Source: Micractinium sp. NFX-FRZ (lineage: Eukaryota > Chlorophyta > Trebouxiophyceae > Chlorellales > Chlorellaceae). Taken from it: a DNA stretch of 64,000 nucleotides. The stretch lies in NCBI GenBank assembly GCA_029339195.1, contig JAPTJF010000274.1:20025-84024 (forward strand), written 5' to 3'. The notes beneath the pieces were generated by a model. It was not told where the DNA came from, did no database searches, and worked only from the letters and a program-made list of their open reading frames with translations. Position numbers and translations under genes: made by a program. Shown here one piece after another: positions 50,601 through 61,694 of the stretch (the stretch's first letter is position 1; each line of letters begins with the position of its first letter).

Positions 50601-53600
50601 TGTGTGGGAGGGGAGACAGCATGGGGGAAGCGCAGACAGCATTCAGATGGCGACGCACGGGGGAGAGCGAGCGGGAGTTTGGGAGAGGGCGGTGCAGGGT
50701 GGCACGGGGCGGGGCTGGGCTGGGCGGGGTGACAAGCTGCAGTGTGCTCCAGCCCCGGCAGCCCCCCGCCAGGTGTCCTGTCCCTGCTCCTGTCCAGGAG
50801 CTGGCCTCCCGTGCCCTTCTCACCTCCCTCAGCAAACCACAGCCCACACTTGCTCCTTCCTACAAAGGCGTTGTGCTCAACAGCTTACTTGGGTGTGTTG
50901 ATGATGCGGGAGAGCGCCACGTCATCACGCAGGCCCACCGCCAGCCGCAGGTACGCCATTGTGTCCTGCGGGCAGTGCAGGGGGCGAGGCGGTACAGAGG
51001 AGATGAGGCGGTACGGAGCTGGGGCCGGCAGGGATTGACGTGAACGAAGCTGTACAAGGGGGCTGAGGTGGGTGGGCACAGTCGTACGGAGGATTGTGTT
51101 GAGCGCTGGCAATCCACCAGGCAACGCAGGCCCAGCGTTGCACCCCTGCAGCCCCCCAGCCGACACCCCAGGTGGAGGTGTATGTATTCACATTGCATGC
51201 ACGCACCACACCTGGATCTCCATGCGCCGCCAGAAGGGCACGCCTCCCACCAGCACGTACGGCACCCTGCGCTTCACCTGAGGGGCAGGCAGGGTGCAGC
51301 AGGGCAGGAGCAGGAGCAGGGGCAGAGGTGAGCACTGCTGGGCAGAGCATAGCACGTTCCTGGGGTCAGAGGCAGCAGTGGGCTGGCATGCGATGAGCTG
51401 GCAGGCGTGCTGAGCTGGCAGGCACGCTGAGCTGGCATGCGTGCTGAGCTGGCTGGCAGCTCACCAGCTCCTGCTCCACCAGCCTCCCCTGCACGTGTGT
51501 GCGCAGCAGCACCGCTATCTGCTCTTCAGGGTGCTCACCGCTGCAGTGCCAAAAGAGGTGCTGATGTCAGGCCATAGTCAGCTCAGTTGTGTCCTGTGGA
51601 GCCCATCGCTGCAGGCGCTCAACATGCACGTGGGCATGCAACGCAGGAAGCGGGCAAGCAGCGCTGGTGCCGGCGAACCACAGCTGCTGGGACGTGAGGG
51701 ACAGGCAGGAGCGGCTCCAACGCCAGCAGTGCCTTACCCTACAGCTGCGTCCCACCAGCAGCTGTGGCGGCAGCTGCTGCCCTGGCTGCTCCCCCGCCAG
51801 GGCAGCAGCGCCCAGCCCACGTCTTGAGCAGCGCACCAACCCCCATCCTCGTATCGCCAGCTCAGCCTGCCACCCCCCCACCCCCCCACCTCTTCAGCAG
51901 CGCCTGTATCTCCCGTGCCACGTGCTCCGCCTCTGCGTGGCTGTCATCCAGGATGTGCACCTGCGGGGCAGGCAGGGAGAGGAAACTTATTTTAAAGCAA
52001 TGGCTTCAGCCAAAGGATGTGCACCTGCAGGGCAGCGCAGTGGGGGAATTCAAACTTAAAGCAATGGTTGTCAGCCAAAGGGTGTGCACCTGCAGGGCAG
52101 CGCAGGGAGAGGAAACTTATTTTAAAGCAATGGCTGTCAGCCAAAGGATGTGCACCTGCAGGACAGGCCAGTGGAAACGAGCTCACAACAACCATGTTAA
52201 CGCCGCGGTCTGGCTGTGCCCAACAACATGGACTTGCAGCGCAGGGCAGTTGAGAGCCAAGAGCAGCGGGAGTTGGCCGCCTTGTGGGCACAGCAGGCGG
52301 GGGCGAAGAGGGCGGCAAAGGGAGAGAGGCCGGGGAGGAGAGAGCGCACGGCCCTGGGTGGCTGGCTGGGCACGAGGCAGGCAGGGCAGTTGGGAAAGAG
52401 GGAAGCTGGGAGCACTGTGAAGGCATGCATCACAGGGATCGCCACAGGCGAGCCCTCACCCAAACCAAGGCGCTCCCCCTGGACCCCCCCATGTTGGGCC
52501 CACCTCGATGGGCTGCCCTCCCAGGTGACCCCCCTCACCCAGCCCAGGCCCCACCCGCCCCAGGCACTGCCCGCCCCCCCCCCCCCCATGTTGGGCCCAC
52601 CTCGATGGGGTGCCCCGCCGGCCGCCGCGGCCGCAGCCCCGCCCGCTTCCAGTCGTCGTTTGCCGCGATCACTTGCTCGGCTGTGGCCACGATGCGGGCG
52701 CAGGAGCGATAGTTGTCCCGCAGGTCGTACACCTGTTGGGGGGTGAGGGGCAGAAGGTAGGGAGGGAGGCTGTGGTGAGACGGTGGGGAGGGGGAGAAGG
52801 CGGGAGGGATGCACAGAGTGAAGATGACCTGTCAGGTACAGGAGGTAGGTGGGAGGGAGGGCGGGCGGCGGGGTGGGCAGAGAAGGTGGGGTGGGTAGGC
52901 GGTAGTGTGCAAAAGCTGGAACTGTGTGTGCGGGAGTGATAAGGCGGACGGGCAATGAGATTGTGGGCCGGGGGCAGGGGCGGGCAGGGGTACATGTGGC
53001 CTCTAGTGCCCCCGAGGCCGTGTGCCTGGCGGGGATGGAGGGTTCAAGGGTGGAGAATGACCGAGGGAAGCCAGGAAAGAGAGATGGGCGGCACGCTGGC
53101 AGGGACAGCGAGGGAGCCGGGGTGACGGGGCAGGAAGGGCAAGGCAGGCAGGCACGCGCCCCACCTGCGCCCCCGCGTAGTCGCGCATGAACGCAGACGT
53201 CATGTTGCTCATGTCGGCCCCCCGCCAGCCGTAGATGGCCTGGTCCGGGTCGCCCACCACAAACAGGTCGGCCTGCACACGCAGAGGCAGGGACAAAGTA
53301 CGTGATCGCCGGCGCAACGTGAGGAACAGGCACAACGTGAGGAACAGGAGCACAGGTGCCATGGTTGATCTTGCTGAGTCCAGCCAAGTAGTGGGACCCA
53401 CACCAACAGTCGGGACCCCAGGGCGCAAGAGACGCCAGGGGGGCACCAGAGGGGCAGGGCAGGGTGGTGTGGGGTACTGTGGGAGCGAGCATCCGAGTTG
53501 GGGGGCCAGGGGCAGAACGGAGAGGAACGCAGGCATGGGCCTGAGGAACGAGGGGGCGCAGCAGGGTATGCTACAGCTTTAACGGCGCAAGGCAGCGCCC

Positions 53601-56600
53601 TGCTCTGCACACACACACGCAGACACACATACACATACACACATCCAGTCCCTGTTGTGCTGCCCGCCCTTGCCAGCTGGCGGCGCCACTCACCCTGGGC
53701 AGCGTGAGCAGCTTGACCAGCTCGTACTGGGCGGCGTTGGTGTCCTGGAACTCATCCACCAGCACATGCCTGGGCGGAGGGGGTTAGGGCAGACACAGGG
53801 ACTGTTGAACAGTCTGCAGTGGTGTCCTAGAACTATCCATCAGCACATGACTGGGGGGAGTGCAAACAGGGAGAGGCCAGGGGAGGGAAGGTGAGGTGGC
53901 AGGCGTAGGGGTGGCTGAACAGTCTGCGGTGGTGTCCTGGGAATCAGCACCAGCACATGCCTGGGGGAGCACAAACGGGGCGAGGTCAAATGTTGTGCTG
54001 GTGCCACGCACACTTTGGATGCAGCTACACAGCCGCCACAACGCAACCCAGGCGCCTTGCCACCTGCTCCTGCAACTGCTGTGGCCCTCTGGCCTGCCCC
54101 CGCCCCCGCCCATTGCCCCCTCGTCCCCTGCGCCCACCCCACCCCTCCCTGCGCCCACCTGAAGCGGCGCAGGTAGCGCTCGCGCGTGGCGTGGCTGCGT
54201 CCCAGCAGCGCCACCGCCATGCCCAGCAGGTCGTCAAAGTCGACAGCGTTGTTGGCCCGCATGGACGCCTCGTACCTGCACAGGGGCGGGCAACACACAA
54301 CGAGCCAGAGAGGAGGAAGTTGGGTGGGAGGGCATGTCTAGCGTTGAAATTGGCCGACAACATTGGCCTGCTGCATGCACGCCTCGTATGTGCACAGGCA
54401 GGCGTGCAGCGTGCACCAGAGAAGCGGCAGAGGGAGCTCAGGTCGTCACCATCAAGCAACGGCTGCATGGCCGGGGTGGCGCCACCCAGGCATGCGCCTT
54501 GAGCGAGCACAGGCTCAGGGGCGTGCTGTGCAGCACGCTGTGCAGCAGGTGCGCCGGTCGCAGACAGGCGGCGCATCCCCACCTCTGCCCCTGCACCCCT
54601 GCCTGGCTGCCTCGGCGGGACGGGTAACAGGGCGGTGGTCGGTGGCCGGCTCACATTTCACAAAAGTCACCCAGGTCACGCCAGCTGGCCAGCTCCCCCT
54701 CGGTGGCGGCATCCCCCAGCTGCCGAATCAAGTACGCCTGCACCGCCTGCGCCACCGCCTGTGGAAGAGAGCACATCGGAAGAGGGTCAGGGTCAGACGG
54801 ATGCGGGCTGTCCGTGAGCCTTGCTGCGGGGGGCGCACTGCCAGACCAAAGTGCACCGCCTCGGGCGCCGGCTGCGCTAGAAGGCGGAGGGAAGCAGGCA
54901 GAAGCTGACCTGAAGCAGGCAGAAGCTGATGACCTGTACGATACGACAAGCAAAGTGCACACACAGCAGGGAGGCAGCACCGCGCCCCACCACACACAGT
55001 GGCATGGGCGCGCCACCGCGCTGCGCCCGCTGCAAGCGCCCCCACCACCTGCGGCGTGACGCCGTGCCACGTCAGCATGCCCAGCCCGCTGCCAGTGCCC
55101 ACCCACACTGCTGCATGTGGGCCCGCCCACCTGCGGCGTGGCGCCGTGCCACGTCAGCATGCCGTTCTTGGCCTTGGAGATGGCCCCCTGCAGCTCCGCC
55201 GCCTTCTGGTTCACTGCACGCGCCTTCCACTCTGGGTAGGCCTGCCGCACCAACTTGGCTAGCACACGCGTCGACATGTCCTGCTCAGGGGTGGGGCGGT
55301 CGGGGCAGGGAGAGCGGTGAGTGGGGGGGCCAGGGGAGGGTGGGGCCCAGGGGGCATGCGGGTGGGTGGGCGGGCAGGCAGGCGCCTAGGCGGGCAGGTA
55401 GGGGCTGTGGGAGGCGATGTTGCAGGCACGCCCTGGGAAGACAAGCCTTGCCAACACACCGATGCCCTGCCCACATCAATCTACCCTCCCAGTGCTGCCT
55501 GGCTGCAGCTGGCAAAGGAAGCGCTGCAGTTGAAGATCCACACTCGCACCTGTGCACTCACTAGCACCCACACACTGTTCAAACCCACAACATAGCAATA
55601 CCAGCCCACCTGGTCGTAAATGGTGAAGGCCGCATCCCGCCCCGCACCCGGAAGCTCACCAATGCCGCGCTTCAGGATGCGGTAGCACAGGCTGCGCAGG
55701 GTGGCAGGGTGGGGCAGGACAGGAGGTGGCAGTGGGTCGGAGGTGGAGGTGGGGGGGAGGGGGGAGCCGGAGGGGCACCCCAGGACTTGGACAGCCGCGG
55801 CGTACCACAGCGCAGCACGTGCCCAGGGCGGCAGCACTTCAGAGTACGGCACACACAGCACAGCACAGCACAGCAGTAGCGCCCCGCCAGAGCGGCGTGG
55901 CGCACCTCAGCATGGCACAGTTTCCACAGACTACAGGGAGGCGACAGGCGTGGATAATGCTGGCATGCTGGGGCAGGGCAACGGCTTCCAGTGCTGCGCC
56001 CACCACAAACGCTCCTTCCCCCTTCGCCCCATCGCGGCGCAGCGCAGCGCACAGAGCAGCGCAGCGCAGCGCAGCACACCTGTGGAAGGTGCCCGCAAAC
56101 AGCTCCTTCCCCGCCTCCTCCCCCAGCATGGCACCCAGCCGCTCCCGCATCTCGTTGGCGGCCTGCGGGGGGTGGGCAGAGAATGGAACTGCGTGTGGAA
56201 CGCCGCTAGCTTGGCAAACACACATCAACGGATGTGCTGGGGGAGACAGCAGCGGCCAGCCGCCCCCGCAACTTGGGAGCCAAACGGCATTTGCTTATGC
56301 CACTGTGAGCCGCCGTAAGCTGCGCACAGCTGCGCCCCCAGCAGCAGCAGCATCAGGAAGGGCCCACCTCCCTGCCCGCCGCACACGCCACACCCACCGC
56401 CCACAGAGCTCCCCACCCTCGTCATCGCCAGCACCCACACCTACTTTGTTGGTGAAAGTGATGGCCAGTATCTGCCAGGGCTGCGCCCCATGATGGTAGA
56501 TCAGGTGCCCGATGCGCGCCGTCAGCACCCGCGTCTGCATGCACAAGCTGCTGGTGGGTGCTAAGGGCGTGCAGGTGCTGGGGCAACGCCTGGGGCAGCA

Positions 56601-57089
56601 CATTGGCGTGGCAGAAGAAGGCAGCAGCAGCAGGGGAGCGGCGCAGGACGTAAGCGGCCTGCGCAAGTTGCAAGCCTGCTGCCCAACTGCATGCGGGCGC
56701 ACCTTGCCGCTGCCGGGGCCTGCCACCACTCGGATCGTGCCCAGGGGCGCTGTAACCGCCGCCAGCTGCTCTTGACTGAGCTGGTGCAGGTGGGGCAGCG
56801 ACTGAGCTTCGTGTGCAGGCACGGTTTGGGGGCCCGCCGCCTGCTGAGGTGCCGCTGCCGCTGCCGCCACTGCCTGCCGCCCGTTTCGGCTCGCTCCGTC
56901 TGCTGCCACGGCGCTCAGCCAAGCTGCACCAGTGGCATATCGTGTGCTAGCCGCGCGATGAGGCGCTGCAAGCCAGCAAACGCCCGGTGGCAACGCTCGC
57001 TGCTGGAGTGCGCGGCGCACGACAGCCAGGCAGCTTGTGCGCAGCCCTCCCAGCATTGAGGTGCTGCAGCTGACTGTGCCGGCCTCCAT
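47685..57089 (-). CDS. UvrD/Rep/PcrA-like superfamily 1 DNA helicase, organellar presequence
   Basis: Twenty exons from 57089-56703 to 48072-47685 (TAG); every junction is GT-AG and in phase, 961 residues. Others: 56534-56445, 56162-56080, 55691-55610, 55280-55131, 54758-54655, 54275-54159, 53769-53694, 53272-53165, 52732-52601, 51960-51890, 51540-51465, 51277-51212, 50965-50889, 50588-50336, 50014-49922, 49665-49404, 48947-48855, 48560-48383. All SF1A motifs are intact: Q (LSQEQLAAV), I (AGPGSGKT), Ia (ITFTNKAANEM), II (LVDEFQDTN), III (VVGDPDQAIYGWRGA), IV (LRDNYRSCARIV), V (MTMHAAKGLEFEVVF) and VI (RLFYVSLTRAKQRL). It should be a 3'-5' DNA translocase for repair or replication restart. The first 80 residues are Arg/Ala/Ser-rich without acids (VVRRALQQRALPPG), suggesting plastid or mitochondrial import. 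Exon 17 adds an acidic/Gln-rich insert; the C-terminus is Ser/Gly-rich and unstructured. Confidence 0.95.
50252..50400 (-). repeat. Echo of helicase exon 15
   Basis: 50252-50302 (intron) repeats 50349-50400 (exon): GGCTGGCTGCCCAC.GCGCC.TGCAGCCC is shared. The copied part encodes GLHGAVGSQPLGQALQ in the exon. Confidence 0.75.
51385..51462 (-). repeat. ~20-base minisatellite at the donor side of helicase intron 12
   Basis: GCTGAGCTGGCAGGC-type units (plus strand) are repeated about four to five times, ending at the exon donor at 51464. The array thus begins with the 5' splice site in sense orientation. Confidence 0.75.
51950..52180 (-). repeat. ~63-base tandem repeat spanning helicase exon 11 acceptor
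   Basis: A unit of AGGATGTGCACCTGCAGGGC plus GGAAACTTATTTTAAAGCAA and TGGCTGTCAGCCAAAGG is repeated more than three times. The first copy contains the true start of exon 11 (GTGCACATCC in sense, acceptor at 51961). Every copy keeps the CAG|GTGCAC acceptor, giving at least three cryptic 3' splice sites. Confidence 0.9.
52486..52615 (-). repeat. Two copies of helicase exon 10 donor edge
   Basis: CCATGTTGGGCCCACCTCGATGGG is present at 52490-52513 and 52588-52611 (written here only as landmarks). The second is the true exon 10 end (ATCGAG|GTGGGCC in sense). Confidence 0.85.
53735..53970 (-). repeat. Three copies of helicase exon 8 start (motif II region)
   Basis: GGTGTCCTGGAACTCATCCA then CCAGCACATGCCTGGG (plus strand) marks exon 8 start at 53738-53774. 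Diverged copies occur at about 53820-53855 and 53930-53965, each with GAACAGTCTGC upstream. Confidence 0.85.
54365..54410 (-). repeat. Echo of helicase exon 7 start
   Basis: CATGCACGCCTCGTATGTGC (plus strand) repeats the exon 7 start at 54256-54281 (CATGGACGCCTCGTACCTGC). Confidence 0.75.
55046..55085 (-). repeat. Echo of helicase exon 5 end
   Basis: CACCTGCGGCGTGACGCCGT and CCACGTCAGCATGCC repeat 55128-55164, the end and donor of exon 5, with one base change in the shared coding part. Confidence 0.85.
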
Positions 57090-58295
57090 GCGTCTAAGCG
57101 CCGAGCTTAGCCCCTGCGCGCCCTCATGCACTGTGCCAAGAGCTCCGCAAACACTTGGGAGGTCTGTATTCGCCGATTAACAGATCACAAGTTGCACGAA
57201 GCTGGCTGGCAGCACTCCGAACCCTGCACCCCTGGCAAGGCGCCGGCGCCGAGAGGCGGGTGGCAACGAGGCATGCAGGGTGCATGGCAGCCGCTCTTGA
57301 CAATCGCCCCTGGACTGTATCAGAGATCTGCCCGTCAGGCATGCCCCCCGCATCACGTTGGCTGCTTTCTACGACCCGCCAAATCTCCCTTCTCTCCCCC
57401 AACGTCCCCACCCACCATGATGAGCTTCCGGCTGCTGCCCACCCTCAGCACAAGCACCTCTGTATCCCTGCTCTCCTGCGCTTGCAGCGCCGTAATCAAC
57501 CGTTCAACGCGGAGCAATGGTCCTGCTGAAAATGCTGAACAGTGCACGCCGCAGATGCAGGCACGCTCCAACCTTGCGCCCCTGCGGCTCCGTTGGCCGC
57601 CTGCCGGGCCGGCCTCACAACTCGGTGCAGATTGAGACCTTACAGCATAGATACACGTTGGGATAAACTGACATCGGAATGACGTTGGAAGTCCTTCTCG
57701 AAAACAGAATCAGCACACTCATGTCAATAAACGCTCAGATCGTCTCTGGGGTGCTGCAGTGGGCAACGCTGTAGCATGCATCTGGCCACGCAGCAGCCCG
57801 CAAGCGAGGAAGAAGGATTGCAACCGGGGGCATGGATGGAGGCAGCACAAGATGGAGAAGGTCGGGGGTGTGAACGAAGCAAGGGAAGGATGAATGAGTG
57901 TGCGGGTGAGTGAGTGGGTGAGTGGGAAGAAGCGCAGAAGGATCTGATCAGGCCGGTTTTGAGGGTGGGGAGAAGCGCAATAGGTGTCTTATCAGGCCGG
58001 TGTTCAGGGAGGAGGTATCAAGAGGCAGGGCCGGCAGGGCCGGCAGGGCGAGCACTCGCCAACTTTGTTTTGTTGCACGTGTGTGGGCAAACGTGCGGCC
58101 GAGGTACATTCAAACATCAGGCAGGGGCAGCCGGTAGGCGGCCGTACTGGCAATTCAGGACCGGGAGTCCTGGTTGACAGCACCAGGCCGGCTGCACGCA
58201 TCTCAAACACTGGTCAGAGCACGCACAGCATGCAGCAACTGTTGCAGTCACAATCAATCATCCCACCAGCGGTCAATCATCCCCCAGCACATTGA
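57090..58295. promoter_or_regulatory. Helicase promoter and lipocalin 3' flank
   Basis: 1.2 kb between two minus-strand genes. A minus-strand TGTAA at 57640-57644 may be the lipocalin poly(A) signal (650 bases past the stop). 57929-58015 holds an imperfect ~45-base duplication (GAAGCGCA..., ATCAGGCCGGT). No gene is supported. Confidence 0.45.
57929..58015. repeat. Imperfect 45-base tandem duplication
   Basis: Two units starting GAAGCGCA and containing TATCAGGCCGGTGTTCAGGG or the related GATCAGGCCGGTTTTGAGGG. It is followed by CAGGGCCGGCAGGGCCGGCA. It is intergenic. Confidence 0.6.
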
Positions 58296-61200
58296 TCAGT
58301 TGCTGCTGAAGAGGGACAGCGCGTTGCGCAGCGACTCCAGCGGGTTGCGCAGCCGCTCAAACTGGATGCCGCTGACGGGGCCGGGGGCGCCCTGAGCGGC
58401 AGCACTGCCAGCACTGGCCGGGTTGCTGGGACCCACCGTCAGGATCGGGGCAGGCCCCAGGTCGTAGCCGCGCATGGCCATAGCGGGGGGCGTACTGCCA
58501 GGCATGAGCTGGCCTGCCGACATGCCTCGGTTCATGGCTGACATCATGCTTGCCTCGCTCATCTCGCCGCAATCCTGCGGGTAGGTGGCAGGGTGGGGGG
58601 GCGCGAGGGTGCGGTGGGATGCACAGGCGGTGCTGCCCGGCAAGACGGCGCAAGCACGGCGGCGGAAGCACGCCGCGTCTGGCAGCAGCCCTGCCGGCCG
58701 GGTGTTGACCGTTGACCGGGGCAGGTAGATAAAAGGGTGGCTTGTGGGCGGCCATCCTAGGCCTCCTAGGATTGCTTTTTGCCATCCGCCCTGCCGGCGC
58801 GACCGCTGACGTGCCCCCGCAGCATGCACAGCGCGACTGGCGGAGCAGGGCAGCAGCAGCAGCAGCGACCGACCGACCTGCGGGGTGTCCAAGATTTCCT
58901 TGGCAGGGTACCCCAGGTCAGCCAGCACCGCCTTCTGCCGGGCTATGAAGGCGGGCCCCGGGTTGGGCGTGCGGCTGTACACCTGCAGGTGGAAAGCGGG
59001 ACGAGGGGGCAGGCAAGGAGAGCTTATCAATGCAGGCATGAACGCATCTGGTCACGATGCACTGCCCCTGCACCCTGCTCGCCCCTGCACCCGCCCCTGC
59101 ACATGTACCCCCACCTCGCACAAGCCCACCCGTGCAGCTCTGCCCCCCGCGCCTGCCCTGCGCCGCACCCCACCCATTGACACCCACAGCACCCGCCCGC
59201 CCATCCTCACCATCGTCCCTCCCTGCCGCCCCCCCCCCCCCACCCCCCTTACCTGCACAAAGCTGCGGTCCTTGGCTCCCCGCACCAGCGCGTAGGAGGT
59301 GTAGTCGGTCCTGCATGATGCAGGCCAGGGGGGCAGGCAGCCAGGGAGAGCAGGCAAACTCGGACAGGCATCCAGGCAGGCAGGCATGTGTGTCTTGTAA
59401 GGCGGGAGGGTTGGCGGGGGGTGGATGGGTCGGGGGCGGCAGGTGACCATGCGGGTAAATGGACCGGGGGAGGCGGGCTGACAGGCAGGCGGGTAGGTCC
59501 AAGTTGGGTGGGCGAGGCTGCAGAGGCAAACAAGCAGGCTGAGCTGTGACACGTGCAAAGCTCTAGCTGTCCGATGCTGCTGCTGGCACCCTGTCTCATC
59601 CGCCCCCCACCGGCGCGCCCCGCCCCGCACCTGAGCACCACGTACGGCTCGGGTGGGATGAAGGGCAGGGAGTCAAACCTGAGGGCGCACTGCAGGCGGG
59701 GGAACACGGGGCAGGGGGGTGGGGGCACGGGGTGGAGGGTGGGGGGCTCAAAGGCGTGGGAAGCTCCCATGATGGGATGATTTCAGATGTCTGGATGCCC
59801 GAAGCGGGAGGCATGCATGCGGGAGGCAAACAGCATGTGCTGTTTGGCTGCCGGCAGGCACATCGTGGTTTCCTGCCCTGAAGCAACGCCGTCGAGGAAC
59901 GCCTGTCTGCCGGTCGCCGCTCCCTGCCGCTGCCGCCTAGGATGATGACACATCACCCCACACCCGCCCCATGTCCCGGCTTCTTCACTCCCCCTCGGCC
60001 TTAACCCCGTCCACACAATCCATGCCACTCAGCTCACCTCACCCTGACACCCTTTTCAAACTCGACACACTCGCCTCATACCTTCCACCTCACCCCACCC
60101 CAGCACCCGTTCAACCCGCCTTTACCCCCACACCATTCCCCCACCTCCCATCCCCACCTTGCCCACCACCCCCTCCATCTTGTCCATCTCGCTCTTGAAC
60201 TCGGGCAGCAGCTCCAGCACCACCGGGTTGGCGCACGACACACTGCCCTGCGGTCGAGGGGGAATTTGCAAGCCAGTGCACGTGTGGGTTAGGTGTTGAA
60301 TGGCCAGCTTCGAAAAAGGGAAGCAGCCCCATCGGGTTGGCGCACGACACACTGCCCTGCACTTGGGAAGAGGCAGTTGTCAGCCAGTGAATGCGGGTTA
60401 GGTTTGGATGGCCAGCTCTCCGCTCGGGCAGCAGCTGCAGGCGCACGACACAGTGCTCTGTGCAAACAGAGCACGAACAGGCAGGCATGCTAGTCACGAG
60501 TCTACTCGATAAACACCTCTCAACTGGTGCTGCAGCCTTGCTGCACGTGACACAGGGTTCGGCACACACAGCCCCCTCCCCCCTCCGCAGCTCGCCTGGA
60601 TGCCGCTGAGGCGCCCCCCAGGGCCGCCATGCACACAAAACGTGTTGACCTGCGGCAGATGTCGGGCAACAGCGCCACGTCAGGCTTGCAAAGGGAGTCC
60701 CGGGTTGGGGGGCCACGTCTTGTGGGGTGCCTCCCCGCCTGCTGGGGCGCAGGTGGGTGTGGTATCCCACCCCCGCCAGTGACGCACGGTATCCCAGGCC
60801 GCCAGCCCCAGCACCCCATGCGCGCCCCACCTGCAGGCGGATTCTCTCCTCCGGGTCCTCCTCGAGCACGTAGATGCCCTGCAGGGGTGGTAAAAAAAGG
60901 CACAACATAAACACACACCTTCTTCAAGAGCCGCAACGCCGCGTGAGGCCCAGCAGCGGTGCAGCAGCCCGGTGGGGTGCCGCACAGGGGCAGGGACGAA
61001 GTGCACTGCAGCGCATTTGAAGCAAGGCGGCACAGGCCCGGCCCGGCACAGCGCAGCAGGAGAGAGCGGGAGGTGTGCAACGCTGCCGCCTCCCTGTGAC
61101 AGCAACTGCTCTTGTCAGGTGACGTCAGTGCGGGCTGTTCTTCTCACGGGCTGCCCAATCGCTTCACGCTCACCTGGGTGCAGTGGCAGTCCTGCTGCCC

Positions 61201-61694
61201 CTCCCCAGCAAACCCCTTTTTCAGGGAGGCCACCTCGTACCACCTGCACCCAACAGCGGCGATGCAATTGTAAGAGCGTGGCAGCGGAAGGCAGGCAGGC
61301 AGATAGGCAAGTAGCGTCCGCCGCTGCCTGCGCACCGCTAGGCCGCGCTACTGCTCTTGCGGCGCCCTTGCGCTCAACCGCGCCGGGCGATTGCACTGGC
61401 ACTGCACAGGTCACACACGGCTCACCTTCCGGCGTAATCCTTAGGCTCAAAGAGCTCTCGGCCTTCAAATTCATACGTTGCAGCCTGCGCCGCATATGGG
61501 AGCGGCGCCAGGGCGATCGACGCCGCCGCCAGTCCTGCCGCCAGCCCTAGTCCCGCACGGCGCCAGCCATCTGCGGCGCTCCGGGTCTCCAACCGCTCTG
61601 CACAGGCCAGACACGGAGTGCGGGTCCGCTTGCGCGTCGCGGTATCGGAAGGTCGAGCGCCCAGCGCCGACACTGGTGCGGCCAGGGCGAGCAT
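58296..61694 (-). CDS. Chloroplastic (thylakoid lumen) lipocalin, CHL/LCNP type
   Basis: Nine exons, 61694-61426, 61243-61174, 60878-60831, 60649-60596, 60247-60158, 59689-59631, 59310-59253, 58982-58878 and 58574-58296 (TGA), in phase; 343 residues. A frame-compatible ATG also exists at 61799. Plastid lipocalins protect thylakoid lipids under oxidative stress and, in plants, act in sustained photoprotective quenching (qH). The N-terminus looks bipartite: a basic transit peptide, then a twin-Arg (WRRAGLGLAAGLAAASIAL) and PYAAQA cleavage-type site. The lipocalin core has the G-x-W motif (YAGRWYEVASLKKGFAG), the plant CHL signatures DCHCTQGIY, NTFCVHGGPGG and DSLPFIPPEPYVV, and later DYTSYALVRGAKDRSFVQ and VYSRTPNPGPAFI. 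Four or more conserved Cys could form lumenal disulfides. Intron 4 has a GC donor (CAG|GCGAGC). The C-terminal 90 residues are Met/Ser/Ala-rich and atypical. Confidence 0.94.
60248..60595 (-). other. GC-AG intron 4 of the lipocalin gene, with exon echoes
   Basis: The donor after GGC ATC CAG is GCGAGC; the acceptor is ACCGCAG. Phase 0 on both sides joins SGIQ to GSVSCANP. The GT sites downstream would add out-of-family residues. Inside the intron, 60322-60363 and 60424-60462 repeat the start of exon 5 (GTTGGCGCACGACACACTGC on the plus strand). Confidence 0.65.

Noticed and set aside
51950..52180. CRISPR-like array (regular repeats with spacers)
   Set aside because: Repeats are contiguous, contain a splice acceptor and lie in a eukaryotic intron. 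There are no unique spacers and no cas genes.
57715..57735. AATAAA-like poly(A) signal near 57724 (+)
   Set aside because: No plus-strand gene ends nearby and green algae mainly use UGUAA.
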